Positions 12,395-22,843 of a stretch of 64,000 nt of DNA are shown here, one piece after another. Each line of letters opens with the position of its first letter. Position 1 is the first letter of the stretch. This stretch comes from Cyclospora cayetanensis (taxonomy: Eukaryota > Apicomplexa > Conoidasida > Eucoccidiorida > Eimeriidae). The notes below the pieces were generated by a model. That model worked only from the letters and a program-made list of their open reading frames with translations. It was not told the origin of the DNA and made no database searches. The DNA lies in NCBI RefSeq assembly GCF_002999335.1, contig NW_020312678.1, forward strand, positions 124,001 to 188,000, written 5' to 3'. The position numbers and the translations under genes were made by a program.

Positions 12395-14160
12395 TTACCA
12401 GGGAAGGACGGAGGGGGGGCAAAGGCAGGAAAGGGATAGTTGTTTTTTTTCCGTGGCATAGTTTTGTTCACTTGGACTTCTTCATGTTTTGCAAGTCAAC
12501 GAGGGGAAAGGGCCAGCACAAACGCCTTTGGAGTCTTGGACAGACTGTGTGTGTGTGTATGCCGTAATAAAGTTGTTAAAAGTATTGGGGGTGGGGGTGG
12601 GGGGCCTTCGCCGCACACGCATGCTCGCATGCGTTCTCGGAGCTATTCATCAAGACGGTGGCATCTGTTGCGCATGGGGGTTGTCTGTGTGCTTTTCGTT
12701 GCCTTTGCAGTACTGAGTCTCGCTCGGCGCATGCCGCTTTCCCCTCCCCCTACCGTCAGCTCACGCGCTGCCGTACAGGCCAGGGGCACTAGCCTACAGC
12801 AGAGGACGGAGATGAAAAATTAGATTTTTAGCAACGCCTGCGGGGCAGTAGGCATTGCATGGAAGGTCTTTAGGGACGGCGCGGAAGGCCTTTTTTCCTT
12901 GTCGGTTGTGTGGCGAAATTTCGAGGGATAAAGGGTCTGCGCATAGAGAGCCGCTTTTCCGTCCTTGGGGCCGGGGAGATCTCTGGATGCTTTTCGTGTT
13001 TTTGTTGGGTGGCCGTTGCGAAGACGCGGTGCTAAACGGTGCCGGAGGAGGAAGAAAGGCTGCCCTTGCGTCAACTGCAGGGGCGAGGGAGGGAGAAAGG
13101 GTTGGCTAGTTGAGACGGGGGAGGGGTGGTAAGCTTCCCCGTGCCGGCAAAAGTTGTGACGCGCAGTGATGCAGCAGCGGCTCATAGTCGAAATAAAGCC
13201 CGCAGCTGTTTGGACTGTGTTCTTTTCCTGGGGAGTCGGGTGTTTTTGCGCATGCGCGCACGCAGTGGCGAGGTGCCTGGTGTGGTGGCTGGGGCCAAGT
13301 GGGTTTGCAGGAGGGGCAAGAGCGTCGAAGGGGGAAGTTGTGTCTGCGTGGGGTGGCTTGCTCTTCCTGTTCCGGCTGTACCCTGCTGTCTAGTGCAACT
13401 GCTGTTTAGCTCTTGAGGCCAGGTCTTCAGTGTGACAGAACGGCTGTCTTAGTGTCGGCAGCGCGCCGTAGAGGAAGGAGCTTTCACGCCGTGGCAGAGA
13501 GACGCGTGGCTAACCGTTGTGAGAGACACGCAGTCCGTCTGTTTGCTGCCAAGTCAGGCAGCAAGCAGCAGGCCCAGGCCGCTGAAGCAGGACGGTTCGC
13601 AATTAGGAGGGAGCAGATAGAATCAATAGAGCCCACACCTCGCGGGAGATGCGAGAAGGAGCGGCGGAGGGAATGCGGCAGGGGGTTCCTTAGGGGAGAA
13701 GGGGGTTGCAGCAACTCTGACTTGCCCTTAAGGTCGGTTCATGCCTTGAGGGAAACCACCGCCTTTGCTTTAGAAGAGGCGACACATGAGTAAGAGACCT
13801 TTAGGGCTAAACGGCCGTTTAAAGGCCAGTAATTGTTTGCTTGTCGCTGTCTTACTGGCTGGTGCGCGCTCTTCCATAAGGAATGAGAGTTGGAGTCGGG
13901 GTTGCTGCTTCTCTAGTGAGCACGCACTGGTAATTGTGGCAACAGCGAGACTGCGTCTTCTGTGCCGAAAAGGACAAGGGCCTTCCCTCTGAATGGTACG
14001 CGGGCGTGCGGCGAGCGGTAGAGGCTGCAGATGTTCTAGACCCTGCATGCTGGGTGAGACGGCTTTTTCGTGTCTTTTTCAATTCCTTTCTTCATGGCAC
14101 CCTTAAAAAGGATTGAGAGCTGGTTCGTCGTCCACACCATCTTTGTGTAGCATGGCAATA

Positions 14161-14258
14161 GCGCGTCCTTAGGCACGCCTCCGGCGAGGCAGACACGCGC
14201 GTTCCTTAAGCACGCCTCCGGCGAGGCAGACACGCGCGTTCCTTAGTACACCTCCGTA
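14161..14258. repeat. 37-bp direct repeat, two full copies plus decayed flanks
   Basis: Two tandem copies of a GC-rich 37-bp unit (14172-14208 and 14209-14245), differing only at the last base, beginning GCACGCCTCCGGCGAGGCAG. Each unit contains the short self-complementary element GCCTCCGGCGAGGC. Partial copies flank both sides (GCGCGTCCTTAG before, TACACCTCCGTA after). Confidence 0.85.
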
Positions 14259-15059
14259 CTGTGGGGTGAGAAGGTCATGCAGAGGAAAAGCTGCGCACCA
14301 GGAAAAAGGGAGCAGTTCCCCCTGGCCGGGGCGCTTGGATAAGCCTGCTTACTCCTGCCGAGTACAGACGCAGTCTGTGACTTGAAGGTTTGTGCAGCTG
14401 CTCCCACGAGAGCTCTGCTGTGAAGGTCTGGCCTTATTTATGCCTCGTATTTCTCTGTTAGCCTTCCCCTCGTCCTGGCGACCCCTTAAAGCCTGTCGTC
14501 TGCTGGCTTGCAGGTGGCCCCCGCTGTTTCCCGGCAGTGCTTCTGCAGTTTTTGGTGCTTCTGAATGCATCTGCTGGATGCAGTGTACAGCCACCCTGGG
14601 CTAATGCATGTCAAGCAGCTGAAGATATATCTGAGAAAAGCGCGGCCGGGTAGGGCCCTGTGGCCACCCGTCGAGCGCTGGCTAAGAACTATAAAGGTTC
14701 GAGGGGGGCACGCGGGGAGGGGCGAGAGCCTTGCCGCTCGAAAGTGAAAGCAGGATCTCCAAACGAGGCTCGGTTAAGAGGGTCCACGCGAAATCCGAAA
14801 TCTATTTAGGAAGACGCGCAGCCGCCAGAGGCACTCTGCTTCCGTTCGCGAGACGCGAAAGAAAGAACGCGCACGGCGCGCTCTGCATGCGTGCCGTCTG
14901 AGCGCCCGTCGGCCGCAACAGCAGCACTTGGCGTGTGAGCGCAAAGCAGCAGGGTGCACTGCTCGCGGCCAGGCGTCTTAACAGGCAGCTTCAGCTGCAT
15001 GGTGCTGCTCTACAACGTGTGCAGCTGCGCGTGGCAGATCGCTTCCATCGAGCCTTTTG

Positions 15060-17588
15060 TCACCTTTGCCTGGGCTGTTGCGCTGGCGGGAAGGAATACA
15101 GCCTACTGCTATTCCAAGGCCCCAAAAGGTAATGCGCCTTGTACAGGTTCTCCCCAGTGGAAGAGGCATTTGCTGGCCCCTCTGCAGGCTCTACACTTTG
15201 CGCTGAGGCCTCGCCCGAAGGGGCCTCTGGCCTCGCCGTCTCAGGGGGCCCCCCTGCAGGGGGCCCCCCTGCTTCTGCTGGGGCTCCTTGACGCTGCGGC
15301 AGCAGCTCTTCTGGAGCGGCCGGCGGAGCGGCATTTAGGAAGAAGGAGCGCAGCATGCGTTCCTCGTCGGGCATGGAATCTGCCTGCTCTAGAATTTTTT
15401 GAGAGACGTGCTTGCGTTGCTGGCGATCTGCCTTTTGCAGTTCACCGACAAGGCCAAGCAGGTGCTCGATCTTTGCCGTATCCGAGTGCGTGTCACCCCC
15501 CCACAAAGCCCAAACGTCGGACTCCTCAGAAGGCCCTGATGATAAGTCCCCTGGGAGTGCCGTCCCCTCCTCTACCGCTAGCAGCAACTCCTCAACAAGC
15601 CGTGTCTCTAGGAGGTCTTCGTCGCCTAGGGCACTGCTGCCGCTAGGCCCCTCCCCCCCCCCTCTGCCATACCCATTCTTCCGCAGCACCCTATACTTCA
15701 GCAGCATCCGCTCATAAGGCAGCAGCTGCCTCCCCAACAGATATTCGCAATCCGTCTCTGCCTCCAGCAAGCTGGTGTCTTCCTCCCCGTACGCGCTGTG
15801 CCCCGTCCCCCCCTGTTTCTTGCTCATGCTGCTACCGCAGAGAGCAGGCAGATCTGCAGCATCAGCAGCGACTGCACACGCCGTGGCCAGACTGCCTTCC
15901 TCCTCGTGCTGCCCTTCAGCAGCGCATGCCGCTCCTCCGGGAGCACTGCCGCCAGACACACTTCTTGCTTGGCAGACAGAAAGGGCAGCTCCAGGAGGCC
16001 CCAGAGAAAAACGGGGGCCCCTCACGGCTTTCTCAAGACTGCCGCTCAGCGCAGCGGCTGCTGCGCGCTCGACAAGCCTTGAGCGGCTCGCAAGAAGATC
16101 TGGCCGCATCCGTCTCTGTTCGAGGAGAGCTGCCACCTCGAGGCGGCGCTGCGTCTTCAGAATGTGCAGATGAAAGGCCCCTGAGAGGGCCTCCAAAGAC
16201 TTGACCAGAGCGGCATGGATAGCCTCCGGAAAAGCACCAACAGCGGCACAACACGCTGCTTCCGCTTGCTGCATCAGCTCCTCTGCCCACTCGCGCACTG
16301 TCAAGGGGCTTCCCGAGGGAGAGACACGCCGAGGGGGCCTCCAGCCCGCACTGGCAGTGCGATTTCTGCTGCTGCTGAAACGGTCTACGGCAGCGGAGAA
16401 CTCTGCGGCGGCTTCAGCGGCTGCGGCTGACTCCGTGTCGCAGCCTGTAGCAGAAGCGGGAGGCACCACTCCTTCTCCACGCGCTGCTTCCAGTAAAACG
16501 TCGGAGCAGGCAGAGCCTGAGCTCCTGGCACCTGCTGATCCTTTCCTGAGACGCAGGGAAGGAGGCAGAGAAGCTCTGCGCCTTCTTGGCCTTACGCGCC
16601 GCAGCAAACGGCGCCAAGGATCCGAACACTGCTGCTGCTGCTTCTGCACCCCCTGTGACATGTTTTTGCTGCTGACTTGCGGCAGCGGCAGCAGCAGGGG
16701 AGCTGGCAGCCGTCTGTGATGCCCGCAGGGGCGGTGCTCTTGCTGCTGCATCTGCAGTTGCAGCTGCAGGGAGCGAGCCTTGACGAGAACCCCTCTCGCT
16801 TTTGGAACCGAGGCAGAGGAACGCAAGCGCCTGATGAGCTGTCCGAGGTGCCCCTGCTGCTGCTGCAGCTGACCAATAGTCTGCCGGCAAGCTGCGGATG
16901 CCTGCTGCTGCTTCGTCGACGACAAGCTGCTGAAGAGGGCAACCATTTCTCCCGCCAACTGGCGCCTCGTGGATGCATCGGAGGCCGCTTGGGGGGGGGA
17001 GGGGGGTGCTGCAGGGGTGCGGGCAGTCAGGCGGAGAGACCCTTGGGGGGTGTTTCCCCGCCACTGATTGAGCGTGTGCAGAGCTTCGTCTCTCCTCTTG
17101 AGCTCTGAGGAGACTTGCTGGCGCTGCCGCCGATGAAAGGCCTCAAGAAAGCTCACGCTGCTGGAGCCTTGAGGCGAATTGTGCCCCAAACCGGAGGATC
17201 GGCAGCGGCGGTACGGCTGTTCTCCTTCTGCATGGGCGGGCAGCACATATGAGGACTGACATGCAAGCGGCACGCCTAGGGGAGGCGGAGATGCGGGGGA
17301 AGAAAACTGCCGGGAGTCGTCGGGGTTGGGGCCACTCTCCTGAACAGTTGTGCCGGAGTGACGCCGCATTTCTGCATGCGGCACTTGTGCTGGAGGAGAG
17401 CGTGCTGCTGGAGAAAAAAGCCCCGCGGGTGTCAAAGGTTCGCCGTCGTGGTTCAAAGCTCGTGCATTCGTCACATGCGGCGCAGGCTGACAGTCAGCAA
17501 AGCTGGAAGGAGTCACCTGAGCAGAAGGCGGCACCGTCCGCGGAAGATCTGCCGCCACTGCGAGGCCGTGATCTGCATCTCCTGGCAT
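15060..17588 (-). CDS. hypothetical low-complexity coiled-coil protein
   Basis: An uninterrupted 842-codon frame in about 2.5 kb of GC-rich DNA is far too long to be chance, which is the main evidence for coding. No family was recognised. The N-terminal third is Pro/Ser-rich; about residues 150-190 (FLEAFHRRQRQQVSSELKRR) look coiled-coil; residues 220-330 are Gln-rich with repeated QQQ blocks; an Ala-rich helical block around 440-560 includes EWAEELMQQAEAACC; an ordered-looking patch near 640 reads LLPYERMLLKYRVLRKNGYG. No signal peptide or membrane segment is visible. The last ~30 residues (after GENLYK) may instead be intron, because a possible donor (CCT|GTACAAG) falls there. It converges on ERK7. 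Complementary-strand frames across this interval look like shadows of the GC-rich CAG sequence. Confidence 0.68.
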   Translation of the reverse strand: MPGDADHGLAVAADLPRTVPPSAQVTPSSFADCQPAPHVTNARALNHDGEPLTPAGLFSPAARSPPAQVPHAEMRRHSGTTVQESGPNPDDSRQFSSPASPPPLGVPLACQSSYVLPAHAEGEQPYRRCRSSGLGHNSPQGSSSVSFLEAFHRRQRQQVSSELKRRDEALHTLNQWRGNTPQGSLRLTARTPAAPPSPPQAASDASTRRQLAGEMVALFSSLSSTKQQQASAACRQTIGQLQQQQGHLGQLIRRLRSSASVPKARGVLVKARSLQLQLQMQQQEHRPCGHHRRLPAPLLLPLPQVSSKNMSQGVQKQQQQCSDPWRRLLRRVRPRRRRASLPPSLRLRKGSAGARSSGSACSDVLLEAARGEGVVPPASATGCDTESAAAAEAAAEFSAAVDRFSSSRNRTASAGWRPPRRVSPSGSPLTVREWAEELMQQAEAACCAAVGAFPEAIHAALVKSLEALSGAFHLHILKTQRRLEVAALLEQRRMRPDLLASRSRLVERAAAAALSGSLEKAVRGPRFSLGPPGAALSVCQARSVSGGSAPGGAACAAEGQHEEEGSLATACAVAADAADLPALCGSSMSKKQGGTGHSAYGEEDTSLLEAETDCEYLLGRQLLPYERMLLKYRVLRKNGYGRGGGEGPSGSSALGDEDLLETRLVEELLLAVEEGTALPGDLSSGPSEESDVWALWGGDTHSDTAKIEHLLGLVGELQKADRQQRKHVSQKILEQADSMPDEERMLRSFFLNAAPPAAPEELLPQRQGAPAEAGGPPAGGPPETARPEAPSGEASAQSVEPAEGPANASSTGENLYKAHYLLGPWNSSRLYSFPPAQQPRQR

Positions 17589-18803
17589 TGTAGAGTGTTC
17601 CGGAAGGCTGTGAGGATGCGAGGAAGCAACAAGAGACGCTGAAGTGTAGTCAGCTGCAAGAGAACTAGGGGACTATGACGTCCATTTTCCCGCTGGGGTT
17701 GTGGCGTTTGGTTTTGCCCGTCCACATAAGAAAACGCTCCAGACTGCTTAGCGCACGAAAAGTCATTACTGCCTCAATTCAAATGCACCGCTCGATCACT
17801 CGGGTTGCAGCCGGCATGCGGTAATTTCCTGCCGCAGCCCCAATTTGCCTGCGAGAAATAATTTACGCTGCGGAGGGCTCTTTCTTAGTTGAAATTCAGT
17901 AGTTGATTTTACCTTGTTCCTTCAAATTAACAACGAGAGACCCCCGTGAGGTAGAAGCTATGCGGTTGTGCCCGCGGTGGCAGTGGGCTACCATCATCGC
18001 CTCTAGGCCCTCCGTCGCCTCCTCGAGAGGCTTTGGTAACTGTGGTTCCAATTGTAAAATTCACAATTGGAAGAGATGATTAAATTCCTGTTGCGCCCGT
18101 CAGATGGTCGAAAGGCAGTCACAACGCGTCTCCTGGTGATCGCGCATGTCGTGATGAACCGATGCAAAACATGCTGTTTAATGGGTAAAGTTTTGCTCCA
18201 ATGCCTCCGGAGCTTTCTACGGCCTCTTAAGGTAGCTTTTAACGTATATTTAGAAGAATAACAGGGGGCGGCTTAGCGCTGCTGAGTCGGAGATACTGGC
18301 GGCACACACTTCGATTTTTCTGGTGAACAATGAGCTATATCAGCACAGAGAATGGTATCCCGCGGGTCGCACTTCACCTGAATAGGCGCTGCAGCGTTTT
18401 TCAGTTCCCAGATGCGGTACGAGAATCCTATGTTTAGGTGCCCCCAGGTTTGCCATTGGCTGCCAAAGGACCAGGGGCTGACAGGCGTAACTGCCAAGGG
18501 TTAAGCGTAAAACCCAAGGTACATACCAGGTGTGCACTGCACATCCTTAAGACTGCGCTTGGCGCCTTTTATAGAGCGCTTCAACACAGAAGTTGAACTC
18601 GGATGCCAAACTGCGGAGGACCTAGAACCCTGGCCAAGACTCCCTCTGTGTATACCGGCTGCCTGAAGAGCTCAGCTTGATTAGCTGCCTTGGTTGCACA
18701 ATTTCTGCAAATTCTTGTCCTAAAACGGCTGCTTTGCCCCCAAAGCACGCCATCTTTGTCAATTCCAACGCCACAAATCGTTCATCTGCCTGGTTCCTCG
18801 TAG
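17589..18803. other. gene-poor segment
   Basis: No confident gene. The upstream exon(s) of the plus-strand model at 18804 should lie here. One candidate after an acceptor near 18585 contains VELGCQTAEDLEPWPRLPL but has no clear donor. The DNA is repeat-free and A+T-richer than its left neighbour. Confidence 0.4.
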
Positions 18804-19616
18804 ATCGAGCTGGTCAGCGGTGCTGTCGCTGTTGTGGGAGAGTTACAGCCATCTAATTCTCTATTTCGCGCCCTGGATATCCCTAGAGCTACGATTTTAT
18901 ATAGGGGGTTGTTTTATGAGGAGCCCTTCCAGCAATTAATGGCTCAGCTTGGGAACAATACTGTGAGCACTATCGTTTGCCTTCGTTGGCAGTCAATGGC
19001 AGCAGCAATTGCACTAGCCTCAACACCATTTTATATAAACGAACCTGAATTTTCGATCGAGTAAGTAAAATACCTTTAGCGGGCGAAAAAGTACTTCCAA
19101 AGAAACACCGACCCGTTTGTACGGTAATACGGTGGGGCCGATCTACATCCACACGTGCGATCAAAGGCCAAACCCTGTTTTCCCCTTGGGCTTTCCAGAA
19201 TAGAGCTTCGCTGTTTGGGATATTCAAGCTCAGAGTTCGCCCAGATCTCTGTCAAAATGGATCTGCGAGGAGTAAATAAATCGATACGCCAGACATCGCG
19301 ATTGCGTCTATTATCCATTGTGCTTGGTTCCATCTATAGATATTTACGGAAACACACCATGCTGTAAAAAAATACTTTTGTATGCACACAGTCAAACACA
19401 TATGTATCTATTCGCGCAATATATCTCTGTATCCTCTCTGCTGTCGGCGTTCGCGTCACCTATCAGCCTACCAATTGATGGCTCTCCACTCCAGCGTGCT
19501 TCCTCCTCCTACAGCTGGAGAGGAGCGAAGCGTATGACGCCCAAGCAAGCGGAGGCTCCCTGCTGCTCTGCTTAATACGGACACTCTACCTCGCGCCTTC
19601 ATATCTAGAATATTAA
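18804..19616 (+). CDS. hypothetical protein, 3' part of a gene (three joined exons)
   Basis: Three segments join in phase with consensus splice sites: 18804-19060 (after TCGTAG, donor GTAAGT), 19199-19271 (after TTTCCAG, donor GTAAAT) and 19515-19616 (after CTCCTACAG, ending TAA). Together they give about 143 residues including LFRALDIPRATILYRGLFYE, SSSEFAQISVKMDLRG and LERSEAYDAQASGGSLLLCL. Composition is ordinary globular protein with no low complexity, unlike the flanking genes. I could not name the family; a vague resemblance to the C-terminal part of saccharopine-dehydrogenase-like proteins (an RGxxxxEPF-type segment) is too weak to use. The 5' end is missing. Three consistent phase joins are the reason for calling it. 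Confidence 0.42.
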
Positions 19617-19620
19617 GCAG

Positions 19621-20081
19621 CTAGATTAATCCATGGACGACACTTCGTAGAACAATTGAGGCACTCCAGCCTACGAAAGGCTCTTTTTTAGAGTCTTGGA
19701 TGGCAAATAAAAAGGCATTATGCATCCTATCAAGGAGATGGATGGCTTGGGCGTTATCTGCCTCCCAATACTTGAATGCAGCAAGAAAAAGCTGGAAATA
19801 AAGAGTCGTTGCTTGGGCTCTTTTGCTTATGAGCCTGTCAGCCAAGCCTGTGCCATCCTATTGTTGCCTCTAGAGATGCAGGTGATGGCGTGACACAGAG
19901 TACTGCTTCTTACGTGCTGCGCGTCCTTCTGCATTGGCCACACAGTCACGAGGACTCCACACGTGCAGCCCCCTGCCTCTTTCCTGTATCCTGAACCACA
20001 AGCAGTGATGACAAATATGGTGGAAAATCCCAGAAAAGTAGCCGCTTGAACGCCAGATAAGTAAGCAATACACTCATTCAC
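19621..20081 (-). CDS. possible two-exon small membrane protein
   Basis: Exon 1 (20081-19914) begins with ATG and encodes a hydrophobic stretch (ATFLGFSTIFVITACGSGY) that could be a membrane span. It ends at CAC|GTAAGA. A 56-bp intron ends ACAATAG, and exon 2 (19857-19621) encodes a soluble-looking tail including AFKYWEADNAQAIHLLDRMH and ends in TAG. Total 134 residues, phases consistent. No family recognised. The intron is unusually short for this window, which lowers confidence. Its stop lies 4 bp from the stop of the plus-strand model next door, so the two would be tail to tail with overlapping 3' UTRs. Confidence 0.3.
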
Positions 20082-22843
20082 TCAGCACTCCTAGCGGCAA
20101 CGAAAAGGGTCTAGGAAGCTCGGGCGGGAGTCTGAGCTATGTACCGGGCAGTACGTACTACTCGTCCTCTGTACTAAGGATCTCAGAAAAGGCAAGCCCT
20201 TCTTCTACAATAAGTTTCCCGGCAACTGGTGGATATGACAGAATGGTCCTCTCAACACGTCGGTCGGGGACTTCGTGCCGTGCTTTTTCCGCTGCTTGGT
20301 TATATTGCTTTGCTTGCGTGTGTGCACATTACTCTATTCAACTGATCCTTTTCGATCCCAAGTTTCCTTTCCCTCTATGAGTGCATTCTCATATTATCGG
20401 GAACACGCGGAGGTTCAATTGATTTTTCTGAAAGCCTGAAAACGCGTTTGCTCTAGGGTTTGGCTGTCTATTTCCTGTAAATCAGGGCTAAGTTCATGTG
20501 CGAACACAGTGTGTGCAGTTGCCTGTACGCTAGACTACTGTGTATCTACTCTGTTCAAGTGGCAGGACTATTTATCAGGAGCAATTTTGTGCAACGCTGC
20601 TGTACTTTCTCCCCTCAAGCCCCAACCATGTGGGGTGAGGACGACGACAGCCTGGACTTTCTTGAAGGAATACTCATCTATTGTCTTGAGTGTCTTTCCG
20701 GGGGGCTGCTAAGGGTTGGCGTACGCAGACACCGGAAGGAAGGAGCGCAAAGCGGAAAGGAGTTAGTGTCGCGGGCTTTGTCTCATTTCAGCACTTCCTA
20801 CTACACATGTTGCTTTTGCAGAATTACTCATAAGTTGACTAATTGATCTGCCTGTTTGTACATCTCATTTATCGCAATGCAGTGTTTGATCGACACAAAC
20901 AGACACAACAATGTATGCAGATGTGTTGGATGCTATGTAGGGCTAGCTGTGAATGTTTGGAGTGCTTAGAACGTGCAGCAAAGTGCACCCTAACTGCCCC
21001 TCTTCGTTCAAACGGGGAGTCCTGAGGAGCGTGTGGTGATTGAGGGAGAACCTGTTTTGTAAAAGCACTCCATAGCTTTCTAGCATGTATGTAGAGCCTC
21101 GAGGCATGCATGGAGCCTCACACCTTGCACCTTAAATGAAGCGCTTTAGACCCCTTGACTCCGGCAATCGGTAGCATGCTTCCAATTCAGGGTTCAGGAT
21201 ACTGATCGGTAAACACATGGAGCTCATGTATTAACCTTGGAGAAGACTTTGTAAGTGCACAAGGACTTAGCCGGAGATTTTTATTACCGATCCAAAGTTT
21301 CCTACTAGGGATTGGGTTTGAACTTGACGCCAGTCGAGGTATTTGCTGTTCACACTGAGTGCACAAAGTCCGCGCCTCAATGCGGAGTGCATGCGTATTC
21401 TACCAGCCATAAGGACACAAATGTGAGCATGTCCATATTCAGGAGGATATGCTCTTTGGAATTTTATCTGCCGTTCTACTTGGAGCGGCCTGCCAGGCAT
21501 CGGGAGCTTTATCGACATGGGGCTGCCCCTCAATTCTTTAGGTTATACGTTGCAGATCTCTCTAGTGTACTGTGATAACTGAAGAAGACGGAAAACAAGG
21601 ATCTGAGTCATGTTTTTCAATATGCTGTTGGGGCGCGAGCCAATCTGTTGGCATTGCTCGGTGTTGGCTCGCATTTGGCTTCATGCATGTAAAAGCCGTG
21701 TGCTTCTGTAAAAAGGGAGAGCATACGCCTTTTACCTTAAAAGCCCACTGTAGTACACTGTCGATTTCCGGGGCCGCCGCTCAGGGCAGCGATGGGAGAC
21801 AAAACGGACGAAGAGATGAGGGCGGGAGGCTGTGCCTTCCTCGTCTGCCTCAGGGCTGCGGAAAGGGCGACGCCCAACGCATATTGATGACCAGTCCCGG
21901 AGTTCTGACCTTGAAACGACTTTTTACGCCGATATTTTAAATCATTTTGAACTTTTGGGGGTGTTTTAGGCCGAGCCACAGACACGGTGTCCCTGGTGTA
22001 CAGACATCTCGGGTATCGCTTGACCGGTGGTGCTGCAGCCGACTTCTATTGGAGAACGTGTATCGTTTTCCCCATACTTTGTTGAATTTCTTTTGCAGAT
22101 CTTTGAAGCTTTTCATTTGTACCCAGCATCTGGTCTCTTTACCTCTTAGTTGAGTGTATTCAACCTACTGCACGTCTGGCTTCTGAGGTCTGTTGTTGCC
22201 TGCAGTCAACAAAGGAGACCGCCGCTAGAAACCGCATATTTTCTGTCTATGATTTCCAAATATCTTTTATTGTGCATCTCTTTAGTCGTTTCTTATCAAA
22301 CGAAGCGTCTCTCCCCCTCTCAAGGACCCTCATCCTGTTGCAGCAGGCAATCCTGTGTCCCTCCAACAGCCCGTAACTGAGGTCTTTCTCTTCTCCTTGC
22401 GTTGAAGTGTCTAGCCGGCTTATTCTCTCGCTTGATGAGAGCTTTTATGGAGAGTGAGACAGTCTATTAGGAGTGCGCATCACCCCAGGAAAGCTCCGGA
22501 GATCGGAGGCCCACAAAGACACGTGTTCTTTCTGTACAAGCCAGTCGCGTGTCTTTTCCATCTGTCTACGAGGGCTCTCTGACGTTCCGCCCTTCCTTCC
22601 AGCGTTGAAAAGGGGTACCGTTGCCGATTTCCTCTTGGGGCCTTGGCGGATCTGCGTATCGAAAGACCCACTAGCCCCTCAAGGCTTGTTCTTCATTGCA
22701 GTCCGACATGTAGTGCCCTTTATTGTGCATTGTTCGAGCCGCTACGCGCGCGAAGAGCTTTTTCCAGGAGCCTCTGCTTAGCGAGGTCTCAGCATTCGTG
22801 CACAGTACAGAAGGGTGCCTGAGAGGAGTATCACGCTGCCAAT
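20082..22843. other. gene-poor, repeat-free segment with exon-like islands
   Basis: No complete gene was built. Plus-strand islands with plausible splice sites are 20572-20634 (DYLSGAILCNAAVLSPLKPQ, donor GTGAGG), about 20882-20935 (CLIDTNRHNNVCRCVGCY, donor GTAGGG), a hydrophobic piece after the acceptor near 21441 (EDMLFGILSAVLLGAACQAS) and a piece after 21782 (MGDKTDEEMRAGGCAFLVCL) ending TGA. They suggest a small-exon gene, but phases were not all reconciled. The right end is the promoter/5' UTR side of the TTLL gene. Confidence 0.35.

Larger units (their letters stand above)
12254..15059. other. intergenic region between ERK7 and a convergent minus-strand gene
   Basis: About 2.8 kb with no confident gene. 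It holds the ERK7 3' region with a purine/pyrimidine inverted tract, GT-rich stretches, an unremarkable 126-codon open frame at 13413-13793 and a 37-bp direct repeat at 14172-14245. Exon-like islands were not found. Confidence 0.5.

Noticed and set aside
14954..15646. 230-codon plus-strand frame
   Set aside because: Antisense shadow of the much longer 842-codon minus-strand frame in GC- and CAG-rich sequence.
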